A DNA stretch of 64,000 bases from Roseivirga sp. (GTDB taxonomy: Bacteria > Bacteroidota > Bacteroidia > Cytophagales > Cyclobacteriaceae), in the NCBI GenBank assembly GCA_021404565.1, contig JAAWWF010000003.1, positions 124,001 to 188,000 of the forward strand. The letters are read 5' to 3'. The notes under the pieces were generated by a model. That model was given only the letters and a program-made list of their open reading frames with translations, was not told the origin of the DNA and did no database searches. The translations under genes and the position numbers were made by a program. Of this stretch, positions 25,573 to 34,361 are shown piece by piece. Position 1 is the first letter of the stretch. Each line of letters opens with the position of its first letter.

Positions 25573-25721
25573 GTTGTTAACTGAGAATGGAGGGATTTAG
25601 TTGCTGAAAATTGTAGTTAACCGGACAAGCCGTCCCTACTACATCAATTTGCGGAGTGGGAGTAAAAAGTAGTCCCCACACAGGCACGAAACCGGTATGG
25701 GGACGTTCAACTCAACTCAAC

Positions 25722-25756
25722 CAAAGTTAATTTACTCACCTATATATACGCAAAAA
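25722..25756 (-). promoter_or_regulatory. Bacteroidota-type promoter for the ceramidase/redox run
   Basis: On the minus strand: TTTTTG, 21 bases, TAACTTTG, matching the TTTG / TAnnTTTG consensus of Bacteroidota sigma-A-like promoters. It would start a transcript about 140 bases upstream of the ceramidase-like gene. No experimental support. Confidence 0.4.
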
Positions 25757-26051
25757 GTGGAAAAACCATTTCTTAAAGTTTGTTAAAAGTTAAAACGACT
25801 GATAAACATCGGGTATGAAATGACGAAGAGATATGATTTGTTCCCCGGAGCAGGCAGAAAGGAGGAACTGTGTTATACATCAACTCACCTGTCGCAGGTT
25901 ATCCTGATCTGGGACAACTAGGTGCATACGATAAATATTGGTGGTTTAGCCACTCCCTGTTTGATCGCAGGTTTATCCTTTTCAATGCGTACCATCTTGG
26001 TTTGAGGTTGGAGATTCCTCGTTCCTCGGAATGGGAAAGGCTGGTTAGAAC

Positions 26052-26110
26052 TTAGCCCAACTCTTCTTTTCTATGCTGAAGAATGAAGCATCTAAGAAGA
26101 GTTGGGTTAA
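26052..26110. repeat. Long imperfect inverted repeat (about 18-bp stem)
   Basis: The left arm (CCCAACTCTTCTT, extended outward by TTAG) pairs with AAGAAGAGTTGGG and TTAA on the right; an inner ATGCT/AGCAT stem shortens the loop. A T-run is absent on both strands, so it is not a normal terminator. A structured RNA, a protein-binding site or the remnant of a mobile element are possible. Confidence 0.6.
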
Positions 26111-26184
26111 ACAGATTATCAATAGACAGCGTCCTTCTTTGCTTTCATTGAATCTCATGATGAATTTTTAAAGTGATTATTTCA

Positions 26185-26225
26185 AACCATGTTCTTGAAG
26201 GAGAACATCCGTTAAGAACATGATT
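26185..26225. repeat. Second inverted repeat in the same intergenic region
   Basis: AACCATGTTCTT and AAGAACATGATT form a 12-bp stem with one wobble position around a 17-base loop. It lies about 100 bases upstream of the protease start and close to its possible promoter, so a regulatory role is conceivable. Confidence 0.5.
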
Positions 26226-26258
26226 CAGTTAAACAGTGTTAAACTCCTAATGATTTAG

Positions 26259-26289
26259 TTGTAGAATCGTAACTGCTTACTTAGTTTAG
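26259..26289 (+). promoter_or_regulatory. Possible promoter of the secreted protease gene
   Basis: TTG, 20 bases, TAGTTTAG fits the Bacteroidota -33/-7 arrangement with one mismatch in the -7 box. It is 30 bases before the ATG at 26320. Confidence 0.35.
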
Positions 26290-26319
26290 TCCTCAGAATA
26301 GAAACAAAACTCCTGTACC

Positions 26320-27084
26320 ATGAAAACACTTGTAACGATATTCAGCCTCTTTTTACTGATTCCCGCTGGCGGAGAAGACATCATCATGCGTCATGATGTG
26401 GACGAAGCAAAGTATTTTGAACTGGCCGAAAAGTATGGAGCCACCGCGATCAGGCTCAATGCCGGAGTGGGTACTTTTATCCAGCCTGACTGGATTATCA
26501 CCGCTTCCCATGTTTGTGAAAACCCTGAATATGTGGGTAAAGAGCTGACCATTAATGGCAAGGTATATCCGATTAAAAAAGTGGTGATGCATCCTGATTT
26601 TGGTATGAATCGAGGTATTTCCAATGATATCGCGTTGATTCAGTTGGAAAGCAAGGTGCCGGGGGTGAAGCTGGCCAAGCTCTATAACAAATCGGACGAA
26701 GTAGGAAAAGAAATCGTATTTGTAGGTACTGGTTATGCTGGTACAGGCGATAAGGGAATGGCCGATGGTGCAGTGAACAAAGACCGCAAGCTTCGAGCCG
26801 CGCAGAATAAGGTAGACGGAACAGAAAGAGAAGGTTTTATTCGCTTTACTTTCGACTCTCCTGATTCTGGTAAGGCGCTACCCCTGGAAGGTATCAGCGG
26901 CCCGGGTGATTCCGGTGGGCCTGCTCTTTGGTTTGATGGTGATCAGGCCTATATCATGGGCGTCAGTTCACACCAGGATGGTCGTGGCATGGGCAAGCCT
27001 GAAGGCCGCTATGGCGTCTGGGAGTACTATGCCAGGGTGAGTGATTATGTTGATTGGGTTGAGGGGGTAGTGGCTGGTAAGTAG
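26320..27084 (+). CDS. Secreted trypsin-like (S1) serine protease
   Basis: 254 residues with a short signal peptide (MKTLVTIFSLFLLIPAG). The chymotrypsin fold is shown by the catalytic triad H64 (ITASHVCEN), D103 (SNDIALIQL) and S198 (GPGDSGGPA), the last with the classic oxyanion loop. It is a bare protease domain without PDZ or sorting signal, so it probably acts in the periplasm or is secreted. Alone between two intergenic regions, it has no obvious partner. Confidence 0.92.
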   Translation: MKTLVTIFSLFLLIPAGGEDIIMRHDVDEAKYFELAEKYGATAIRLNAGVGTFIQPDWIITASHVCENPEYVGKELTINGKVYPIKKVVMHPDFGMNRGISNDIALIQLESKVPGVKLAKLYNKSDEVGKEIVFVGTGYAGTGDKGMADGAVNKDRKLRAAQNKVDGTEREGFIRFTFDSPDSGKALPLEGISGPGDSGGPALWFDGDQAYIMGVSSHQDGRGMGKPEGRYGVWEYYARVSDYVDWVEGVVAGK

Positions 27085-27404
27085 GTCTTAAATTCATTGG
27101 TGCTGTAGCTCGGACGGTGGTTTATATATCCATCATGTTATCAGTAAGTAGTTAACCGTTATCAGGTTGGACGGAAAGTCCAGCCTTTTTTAATGGTAGG
27201 GACGAAGTATCTGAGGCTGAATAAGTGCCCGAACTCCTCCTAGAGATTGCTTCTGCGCCTGAAGGTTTATCGCAACGACCATATGGAGGTAACGAAGTAA
27301 TCTTATTGTCACATTTGGCGATTAAAGGACTCAATTAATAAGTGGATCAAGCGCTTAGGTCCATTAACAGTCATGAGTTCGGAGAATTCGCGACAAGTGA
27401 ATGG
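27085..27404. other. 320-base intergenic region containing a palindromic repeat
   Basis: The region lies between the convergent protease and OLD-nuclease genes. The repeat copy at 27224-27305 takes up the middle. No gene is seen; the one open frame across it is caused by the repeat. Confidence 0.6.
27224..27305. repeat. Degenerate palindromic repeat, copy 1
   Basis: It begins AGTGCCCGAACTCCTCC, continues GAGATTGCTTC and ends GAAGTAATCTTA, so the ends pair. The 17-base start is identical to copy 2 at 29909-30008, in the same direction. A less similar copy is at 39341-39438. The end sequence resembles the widespread AGATTGCTTC...GAAGCAATCT palindromes of many bacterial chromosomes. Confidence 0.7.
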
Positions 27405-29273
27405 TTATAATGCATCAAGTTTTTTGGAAAGTTCCTCCGCAAATTGCCAAGCCTGGGGGCAAGATTTTTTTAGCTTGATTTTTGAATCAAACTTGGTTAA
27501 AAATTCATTTGAAAGCTGAGTCTTAAATTTGTCCAGTCTTTCTTTGTTTTCCTTTCCTTTCAAGGAGTTTTCTTGAGAAACCATTTGCCCTGAAACGGGC
27601 TTTCCTTTGATAAGAACTAACTCTTTTTTAAAATTTTCTTTAAAGATAGATTTCAATATATCTTCTGGATATAAATCTTCTATTGTGCTGTTAGGGGGGA
27701 GGACCTCTAGGATGTTTCTTAACGTAAAAACTGATTTAGAGGAATAGGAGCCCTTGATTCTGGAAGTAATGTCCTTTTTTACTTTATTACCTTCCTCGTC
27801 ATCATCTAAAATTATTATTGCAGGAACATTCTCATCTGCCAATATTGAGGCAATAGAATAAACTTTACTTCCACCACCAGCGTGCTTTATTGAAAGCTCT
27901 CCATTGTCCCTATTAAATTTCATCAGATGCTCGATAAGCAGTTTATCTGACAATCCCTCTACGAGCATTATGTTTTTGGGTAATAACTCGCGCATTAAAT
28001 CCAGACCAAATGCTTTTGACAAAACTTCCTCATCTGCGAGGTTTGTACTTTCATTGAGTTGATTGATCTTTGTAGAAGTATCTTTTTGAACTATCCAATG
28101 TCTATCCATTGTCTTGGTATCAATCATGTAGTGGCTATGAGTTGCCACTATAACTTGATTCTTCTTGCCAATTTTGAGCAGTTCATCTCGCATGAATCGA
28201 ATCCCGCTTGGGTGCAGATGAACCTCCGGCTCGTCTAAGAGAATTAGGTTATTTGTTAAAACCTCACTTTCTGTTTCAGCTGATAGACTTAGTATAAGAG
28301 AAATGAATTGTCTGAAGCCATCACTCCTTTGATTCATATTGTAATACTGATATTTATTTATTTTGTCTTCTATATGAACACTACATAAATCACCATCAAG
28401 GCTTATGTTCAGGTTGATTTTATGTTCCTTCCAGATCTTATTTACGTGCTTTGTAAGGGATTCAGACAACGAATCCTGTAACTCAGCTTTACTAGAAGCA
28501 CTTTTCATTGCTTTTTCAATAGTCTCTTTTATTTCTTCACTGGTGGTTTTTCCATAAATATGAAATATGTTTTTTATCGGTATCGAAATAGAGTTGTCTT
28601 CTTTGAATTCCGACAACGAGATTGATTCGTTGATTAGATAATCGGGTGTGGCTTTCCAGTAAGTAATTTTGGGGATGCTCGCATTGAGATTGGGTTTGAT
28701 TATCTCTAAACAGATTTTCTCGAAACGTTTTTGATTCAATATGTTTTTTTTATCACTCTCAGGAAGATCTTTGTTTATAGGTTGAATGCCAGTGAAGTCC
28801 CTAGTTATATCATCGATAGTTTCTTGTGATTCGATCGATACGTATTGGTCTAGTTTTGCCACAGTTTTGAGTTTGAATTCGTAGGCTGAGTTTGCATCTC
28901 CATCTACTCCTAAATATATGTTTTTGACCAATTTGGTTATACTGAATTTGTCAACGAGTTCATTAGCATTAGGTAAGAATTGTCTAAGTTTTTTTCGATA
29001 GAACTCTTGATTTTCAATAACGAGTTCCACATATAAGTCTACATAATCCTGATCTTTTTGACCTGTCTTATGACAAATCGATTCGTACTCTAAATCTGTA
29101 AAACCTTTTGGGATAAGGTTAATTGCTTCTAGAATGTTTGATTTACCACTTTCGTTTATACCTGCAAGTATTGTGGTAGAGCTTTTGGTATGTCTGTTTC
29201 CGTAAGACGCTAAGGGAATTTTGAGATCTGCTATGCTCTTGTAGTTTCTTATTTTAATTGATCTGATATACAT
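27405..29273 (-). CDS. OLD-family ATPase-nuclease (probable anti-phage function)
   Basis: 622 residues. An ABC-type ATPase domain with Walker A GINESGKS at 38-45, signature-like region before LILLDEPEVHLHP (Walker B, about residue 345), and a C-terminal TOPRIM nuclease with VEGLSDKLLIEH and the acidic LDDDEEG loop. This is the class 1 overcoming-lysogenization-defect architecture; OLD and the related GajA and PARIS-type proteins cut DNA in response to phage. No UvrD-like helicase is next to it, so it is not a Gabija pair. The gene is visibly richer in A/T than its neighbours and is bracketed by two direct copies of a palindromic repeat, which suggests acquisition. Confidence 0.9.
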   Translation of the reverse strand: MYIRSIKIRNYKSIADLKIPLASYGNRHTKSSTTILAGINESGKSNILEAINLIPKGFTDLEYESICHKTGQKDQDYVDLYVELVIENQEFYRKKLRQFLPNANELVDKFSITKLVKNIYLGVDGDANSAYEFKLKTVAKLDQYVSIESQETIDDITRDFTGIQPINKDLPESDKKNILNQKRFEKICLEIIKPNLNASIPKITYWKATPDYLINESISLSEFKEDNSISIPIKNIFHIYGKTTSEEIKETIEKAMKSASSKAELQDSLSESLTKHVNKIWKEHKINLNISLDGDLCSVHIEDKINKYQYYNMNQRSDGFRQFISLILSLSAETESEVLTNNLILLDEPEVHLHPSGIRFMRDELLKIGKKNQVIVATHSHYMIDTKTMDRHWIVQKDTSTKINQLNESTNLADEEVLSKAFGLDLMRELLPKNIMLVEGLSDKLLIEHLMKFNRDNGELSIKHAGGGSKVYSIASILADENVPAIIILDDDEEGNKVKKDITSRIKGSYSSKSVFTLRNILEVLPPNSTIEDLYPEDILKSIFKENFKKELVLIKGKPVSGQMVSQENSLKGKENKERLDKFKTQLSNEFLTKFDSKIKLKKSCPQAWQFAEELSKKLDAL

Positions 29274-29381
29274 TAAAACTCTTTAGTAAATACTAGGATG
29301 ACCTATTAATTTACTAATACTATGAATTAATAAGAAATTTTACCGAATTGAAGGTGTCATTTTTATCGATGAAATATTCAG

Positions 29382-29621
29382 TCATATGTTATTAATGTTC
29401 CCATTAACACAAACTTTGGCCTCGCCAATCATCTCCACATACCTATCTGTCCATGCCTGCTGCTCATCTTCTGAAAGGTTGGGGGCAGTGAGGTGTTGCA
29501 CGGCCGTAGCGATATCTGGGTAGAATTCAATATGTACCTCCGCTTCAGCCAGGTGCTTTACGAGCTTATGATACTTGATGTCTTCATTGATTAGGTGTTG
29601 GGCGATTTCCTGATTTGTCAT
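29382..29621 (-). CDS. Small hypothetical protein upstream of the OLD gene
   Basis: 79 residues, helical, with no recognised domain; sequence such as IAQHLINEDIKYHKLVKHLAEAE suggests a short amphipathic helical bundle. It is on the same strand as the OLD gene, 108 bases upstream, but base composition looks more like the core genome. It might be a remnant of the site into which the OLD gene inserted. Confidence 0.65.
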   Translation of the reverse strand: MTNQEIAQHLINEDIKYHKLVKHLAEAEVHIEFYPDIATAVQHLTAPNLSEDEQQAWTDRYVEMIGEAKVCVNGNINNI

Positions 29622-30264
29622 GGCTGTGTTTTTTGATGATAACTTATGTTTTCAAGTTATCTATGGCGATGCGGAAATCGGTTAACGGATTTGTTAACAG
29701 GCTTGTATAATTTCAGAGTATTTGCGATTTGACTTTGGGTAGTTACCCCTCAGTCCACTAAGATTTCTGTCAATTTCTTAATAGTCGTAAGGACGGCTCC
29801 CCTGAAATGGGAGCATTTAGATTTGTGCTCGAAACTTATTTTTGTCTATTGATCCAGCGTTTTTAATTCAACCTGAAGGGTGGCTTGGGGTAAGGCATCT
29901 AAGGCCTTAGTGCCCGAACTCCTCCCGGAGATTCCTTCACTCCCTGCGGTTGTTCGGAATGACGAACGGGAAAGTCATTGCCCTGGAGGCACGACCAAAG
30001 CAATCTTACAGTGGCTTACCTCAAATCTTACTCTTAACCAGCAGCGACACTTCGGCCCGATGGGCATTGCGGGTTGATATATGCGTTTCTTGCTGATTCT
30101 CAGTTGGTTGTGTCAAAATGATACGAGCCCGTATTGTATTGACACATTCTTTTTCTAGGTTGATTTTGATAAGTGTTTGGTAATCAGGTTTTTGTATTTG
30201 TGGCTTTGTACTTGTCACAGATGTGGTGAAGAGAGCGCATTTTTTTAACCCAAACCTCATTACA
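29622..30264. other. 643-base intergenic region with repeat copy 2
   Basis: No supported gene. It contains palindromic repeat copy 2 (29909-30008) and a small hairpin near 29787-29805 (GCTCCC/GGGAGC). The last about 150 bases are the leader of the FtsX-type permease gene; no convincing promoter was found there. Confidence 0.55.
29909..30008. repeat. Degenerate palindromic repeat, copy 2
   Basis: Starts with the same 17 bases as copy 1, then GGAGATTCCTTC, an inner TTCGGAATGACG segment, and ends CCAAAGCAATCTTA, which pairs with the beginning. Direct orientation relative to copy 1 across the OLD region. Confidence 0.7.
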
Positions 30265-32733
30265 ATGCTCAGACATTATCTAAAAACAGCCATCAGAAGT
30301 CTTGCCAGACGAAAACTATATTTCGCCATCAATACCATTGGTCTCTCCTTTGGTGTGGCCATCAGTCTTATCCTATTTGTCTTTGTCATCAACGAATGGA
30401 GCTTTGATCGCTCACATGAAAAAGGCGATCAGATTTTCAGAGTGGTGCAATGGGACTACACCTCTGATACCTATGAGCAGGAGCAAAAGTGGTGGTCGGA
30501 TGAGCAGGAGGGGATACGTAAGCGTGATGTTACGCTGGGGGTGGGATATCATCTGAATGAGGTACTGCCCGAAGTGAAAAATGCCACGAGGTTCAGCGGC
30601 TTTAGCGGATATGTAAAAAAGGATGAGAAGTGGCTGGCAGAAAGATGGCATTTTGTAGACAGTAGCTTCTTTGAAATGTTCTCATTTCAGGTGATAGATG
30701 CCGAGGGGCCGGAATTCTTTCGAAAAATACAAGGGGTAGTAATATCCAAACAAACTGCCCAAAAGTACTTTGGCAATGAGCGGGCTATCGGTAAGGAGCT
30801 TTTCATCGCTACCTCAGTGGACGGTCCGGAAGATCAGAGAAACTATGCGACAGAGTCTTCTATATTTAAGGTGGCTGCGGTAGTAGATGTACCCGATAAC
30901 TCTTCTATCCAGTTCGATTTTCTCATCCAGTATCGGGCTAAGAAAGGCTATTCAGATTTTTCCAGCGACCGCGGACTGATGTTCAATTCGGGGAACCGCC
31001 ACACGACTTTCGTGGAGCTGAATGCGGCCTCTGATCATGTTGCGGCTGATAAAAAGGTAAATGATGAGCTAAAAGAGGTTTATGCTCAAACCATCGATCT
31101 GCTTCGTGACAGACGCAAGCTGTCGGAGGCTAACCCGGTGATGGCTTTTGAATTGATGCCATTGAAGGATGTACATTTCAGTACCGCTGTGGGTAACAGC
31201 CCGCTTCAAACCAAGAGCCGTATCAACACACTGATTCTGCTTTCTATAGGCCTGCTTATTCTTTTTATAGTCAGCATTAATTGCGTCACGCTTAATTTGG
31301 GAACTTTGGGTATGCGCGTGAATGAATTTGGGGTGCGCAAGATTGTGGGGGCGCAGAAAAGGCAGCTCAGTTGGCAAATGTATACTGAGGCCAGTATCCA
31401 GCTTTTTATCGCTCTACTGTTTGCCATTACCATTATCCAGTTTCTGAGTGGCGTTTTCAACAATGTTACCGGGGGTAGTGTTAGCCTCATAGGCGACTGG
31501 GCCTTGTTTGCAGCGCTGGGGCTGGGTCTTTTCGCAATACTCTCATTGGTGATTGGCTTTTTTCCGCTGTTGGTGGTCTTTCGTATGAAGCTTACTCAAT
31601 TCCTGAAGGGAAGAAATACCTATCGCGTGAGGCCCCGGCTTATCAAATCGGTGATTGGCTTTCAGTTTGCCCTGGGCTTGCTCCTTTTTGTGGTGGTGAT
31701 CAATATGAAAGACCAACTCGTCTACTTGCTCAACAAAGACATGGGCTTTGACAAAGAAAGCGTACTGGTGATCGAGGACCTTGGGGGACAGTCGAACCTT
31801 TTTAAGCGAGAGGCCAGCGCCATTCCCGGTGTGGAGAATGTGAGTCTTACGAACTCTTCTCTTTTTGCCAAGGGCATGTTTGCGATCTTCTGGAAAGACA
31901 GCGAGACCAATAAATTCACCAATGTATTTATGTCCACGGTGGACGAGGAGTTTATGGAAACATTGGATATTAAGCTTGATAGTGGCAGGTTCTTTCAGAA
32001 TTCTCCCTTCGATGTTACCAATTCGGTATTGGTGAATCAAACCTTTTATCAGATGCTGAAGAAGGCTGACGATTTTTCCGGTAAGTACAAAGACAAGCAG
32101 ATCGTAGGGGTGATCTCCGACTTTAACCTGATGCCCCTGACGAAGAAAGTAGAGCCATTGGTGGTTAATTTCAACCCATCTACCAGCAAGGGGTATAACA
32201 ACGCTTACATCAAACTTAGTGGAGATAACAATGTGCCGGAGGTGATCAAATCGCTCGAAACCTCATGGAATCGCCTATACCCCGACAGGTTATTCGCTTT
32301 TAACTTCCTGGATGAAAAGATATCCAGCGAGTATGCCACCTTTGAAAAGATGGTAAATGCCGTTACCTACCTATCGGTTCTGGCTATTGTATTCAGCTGT
32401 ATGGGACTGTTTGGCCTGATGAGTATTCTGGTGATGAACCGACTGAAGGAAATCGGAATCCGGAAGGTATTCGGAGCCAGTATCAGCCAGATTTATTTAT
32501 TACTGTCTCGTGATTTTGCACTGATGGTATTGATTGCAGGGTCTGTGATTGCTTATCCGGCCTGGCGCATTATGGAAAACTGGCTGGAGAACTTTGCCTA
32601 CACCGACAACCAGTTTACATCACTCTTTCTCATCGGGGTAGGGGTGGTTACTGGGTTGTGCCTGGCTATCGTGAGTTTCCATACACTGCGCACCGCCAGA
32701 ATCAATCCCGTGGATTATCTGAGATACGAGTAA
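30265..32733 (+). CDS. FtsX-like ABC permease, long form with two permease domains
   Basis: The ATG at 30265 gives 822 residues; an upstream start at 30223 is less likely because the LRHYLKTAIRSLARRKLYFA start is the usual one. It has an N-terminal helix (about 20-42), a MacB-like periplasmic core, a first FtsX domain (about 330-440, EFGVRKIVGAQKRQLSWQMY), a second periplasmic domain and a last FtsX domain (about 705-820, RLKEIGIRKVFGASISQIYL). These fused permeases are abundant in Bacteroidota and pair with separately encoded ATPases; none is adjacent here. Substrate unknown. Confidence 0.9.
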   Translation: MLRHYLKTAIRSLARRKLYFAINTIGLSFGVAISLILFVFVINEWSFDRSHEKGDQIFRVVQWDYTSDTYEQEQKWWSDEQEGIRKRDVTLGVGYHLNEVLPEVKNATRFSGFSGYVKKDEKWLAERWHFVDSSFFEMFSFQVIDAEGPEFFRKIQGVVISKQTAQKYFGNERAIGKELFIATSVDGPEDQRNYATESSIFKVAAVVDVPDNSSIQFDFLIQYRAKKGYSDFSSDRGLMFNSGNRHTTFVELNAASDHVAADKKVNDELKEVYAQTIDLLRDRRKLSEANPVMAFELMPLKDVHFSTAVGNSPLQTKSRINTLILLSIGLLILFIVSINCVTLNLGTLGMRVNEFGVRKIVGAQKRQLSWQMYTEASIQLFIALLFAITIIQFLSGVFNNVTGGSVSLIGDWALFAALGLGLFAILSLVIGFFPLLVVFRMKLTQFLKGRNTYRVRPRLIKSVIGFQFALGLLLFVVVINMKDQLVYLLNKDMGFDKESVLVIEDLGGQSNLFKREASAIPGVENVSLTNSSLFAKGMFAIFWKDSETNKFTNVFMSTVDEEFMETLDIKLDSGRFFQNSPFDVTNSVLVNQTFYQMLKKADDFSGKYKDKQIVGVISDFNLMPLTKKVEPLVVNFNPSTSKGYNNAYIKLSGDNNVPEVIKSLETSWNRLYPDRLFAFNFLDEKISSEYATFEKMVNAVTYLSVLAIVFSCMGLFGLMSILVMNRLKEIGIRKVFGASISQIYLLLSRDFALMVLIAGSVIAYPAWRIMENWLENFAYTDNQFTSLFLIGVGVVTGLCLAIVSFHTLRTARINPVDYLRYE

Positions 32734-32743
32734 AGCATGTTTA

Positions 32744-32779
32744 TGAAACAGGTCCTTCTAAAACAGAGGGCCTGTTTCA
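32744..32779. terminator. Convergent hairpin between permease and GH17-like genes
   Basis: A 12-bp stem with one G-T pair (TGAAACAGGTCC / GGGCCTGTTTCA) lies between the two stop codons; it can serve either strand, but T-runs are short. Confidence 0.55.
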
Positions 32780-32795
32780 GGAACTTTGGTAATGA

Positions 32796-33848
32796 CTAAC
32801 TGCCAATTTTCTTGCTTACCCAGCCTTTCACAGTGATACCGGATTTGATACTGATGGTAGAACCATCAGCTGCAGCCGCATCTTTGTACACCCCCATATT
32901 GGTTTGTACTGTAGGACCGGGCTTCAGGGGTTCATCCAGTGCTTCAAAAATAAAGGTAGGTACGGTATAACCCTTGCTGGCTTTCGCGCTTTCCTGTGTA
33001 TCCAGCTCAGTCAGAATATCCTTAATCACAGGGACACTTTTTTTGTCTGTAGCATCTCCTTCAGCACCTGTTTCACCGATAAAGATTTGCAAGGTCGGAT
33101 GCAGCGTTGCATAATAGGCTTGTACCTTGGCCTGCCACTCATATACACCCGCAGCACTGCCAATACCAGCCGCATCCGGGTAGGGATCAATAAACACAAA
33201 GGGATTGCCGCCATTCCAGCTTGGGTCCCAGCCATCCACTATGGCTTTTACCATCTTATCAGAGGCGTCATTGCCTGATTGGTCTGGCAGGCTGCTGAAG
33301 GACACTGAGAGTGGATAATTCAATTTCTTGTATTCAGCGTTGGCTTTGATGGCTGTTATCATATTCGTCAGGTCGGTGTGCGTATAGCCATTGGCGTTTA
33401 CCTCATTCCCCAGCAACAAGGCCTTTACCTGGCCCGTGTTGCTACCGAGCTGAGTAGAAAACTCTTTGAAATAATCAGTGGCCTGGCTGTCAGTTAGCAG
33501 ATAGGTTTTCATACCGGGGTTCATGCTGATTACGGCTTCCACTTCACTGTTGGTATTCATTACATTGACGAGCGCCTGGGTGCAGGGGTCGAGATCTGAA
33601 TTACTGGGAAAGCCCGCTACCCTGAAACCATATACCCGGATAAGCTTAAAGGTCTTCACTATCTCAGCAAGCCGGTCTTGCGAGTACTGAATCTGGTTAG
33701 GCCGACTGAACTTTACTGTCGGGCTTACATACCAGTTGCACATATTGGTATGAAAGCAGATGCCCACATTGTAGCTAAAAGGTGTTTGAGTTGGGAGGGT
33801 ATAGGGCGGTGTTGATGCTTTGGTCATATTAAGTGCTTTGGCTATCAA
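32796..33848 (-). CDS. Glycoside hydrolase family 17-like protein
   Basis: 350 residues, no signal peptide seen. The (beta/alpha)8 pattern of GH17 beta-1,3-glucanases is visible: RVYGFRVAGF near the start, acid/base E149 in LLLGNEVNANG, nucleophile E259 in IFIGETGAEGD, and the C-terminal FIFEALDEPLKPGP with its conserved aromatic/acidic pattern. It would hydrolyse or transglycosylate beta-1,3-glucans such as laminarin. The lack of a signal suggests cytoplasmic action or a mis-called start; an ATG at residue 8 exists but does not reveal a signal either. Confidence 0.82.
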   Translation of the reverse strand: MIAKALNMTKASTPPYTLPTQTPFSYNVGICFHTNMCNWYVSPTVKFSRPNQIQYSQDRLAEIVKTFKLIRVYGFRVAGFPSNSDLDPCTQALVNVMNTNSEVEAVISMNPGMKTYLLTDSQATDYFKEFSTQLGSNTGQVKALLLGNEVNANGYTHTDLTNMITAIKANAEYKKLNYPLSVSFSSLPDQSGNDASDKMVKAIVDGWDPSWNGGNPFVFIDPYPDAAGIGSAAGVYEWQAKVQAYYATLHPTLQIFIGETGAEGDATDKKSVPVIKDILTELDTQESAKASKGYTVPTFIFEALDEPLKPGPTVQTNMGVYKDAAAADGSTISIKSGITVKGWVSKKIGS

Positions 33849-33895
33849 ATTAGGGGTTTGGGTTGAGAATTCAAGAGGATTTTCTCCGGTCCCTC

Positions 33896-34360
33896 CTAGT
33901 CCTCGATCTTAAAATAAAAGGAAAAGTTAACCTGATTGTTTTCAAAACTGCTGAGTAATACCGGAGGAGCTTCCGACAGGGAAATTCCGTTTTTGCCGGC
34001 ATGTTCATAAATATGTAAGAAGGCATTCCAGATCAGCTCGGGTTGCGTAGTGCTGTAGGCCAGGTAATCACCTGTTGAAAAATCAAAAGTCCCGAATTCC
34101 TCATTTCCAGCTACATTGTTGTTGGCAGAAACCCCATGAAAAGAGGTGAGCTTTTCAGGAGCAGTATCCTCAGGGTCTGAGTAATAAATAGAGACTGTCG
34201 GAAAGTGCTCATAGTAAATTCCTTCCCTACCTAATGCCTCTTTGAGTTCACTTACAAATTCAGGGGTCTTCTCATAGGGGCCGTAAAAGAGCCGGCCGGT
34301 ATAGCTCGAAGTTGTGGCAATTTTGATCTTCTCAATCGTAAAATCGGGTGTGTTTGTCAT
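33896..34360 (-). CDS. GyrI-like small-molecule binding domain protein
   Basis: 154 residues, soluble. The pattern YTGRLFYGPYEKTPE, SIYYSDPEDTAPEKLTSFHG and the C-terminal beta strands fit the GyrI-like/AraC effector-binding fold (SHS2 repeat). Such stand-alone domains bind amphipathic or cationic compounds. It lies 1 base from the DUF4199 gene, so the two are likely co-transcribed. Confidence 0.7.
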   Translation of the reverse strand: MTNTPDFTIEKIKIATTSSYTGRLFYGPYEKTPEFVSELKEALGREGIYYEHFPTVSIYYSDPEDTAPEKLTSFHGVSANNNVAGNEEFGTFDFSTGDYLAYSTTQPELIWNAFLHIYEHAGKNGISLSEAPPVLLSSFENNQVNFSFYFKIED

Positions 34361-34361
34361 A

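Larger units (their letters stand above)
25573..26319. other. 747-base intergenic region with two hairpins, no gene
   Basis: This region separates the minus-strand ceramidase-like gene from the plus-strand protease gene. It holds a minus-strand promoter candidate (25722-25756), two inverted repeats (26052-26110 and 26185-26225) and a plus-strand promoter candidate close to 26259-26289. A 61-codon open frame at 25870-26055 is not supported: no plausible leader and no recognisable sequence. Confidence 0.6.

Noticed and set aside
25870-26055. 61-codon open frame as a gene
   Set aside because: No leader signals, no recognisable sequence, in a repeat-bearing intergenic region.
26052-26110. Rho-independent terminator
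   Set aside because: No T-run on either strand, and no gene ends close by.
27152-27334. 60-codon minus frame between protease and OLD genes
   Set aside because: The frame lies across the palindromic repeat and has low-complexity composition.
27405-29621. OLD gene with its neighbour as a Gabija or Zorya-type defence pair
   Set aside because: The upstream 79-residue protein is not a helicase; no UvrD-like or other partner found.
31543-32040. 165-codon antisense frame inside the FtsX-type permease gene
   Set aside because: Shadow frame with no family resemblance.
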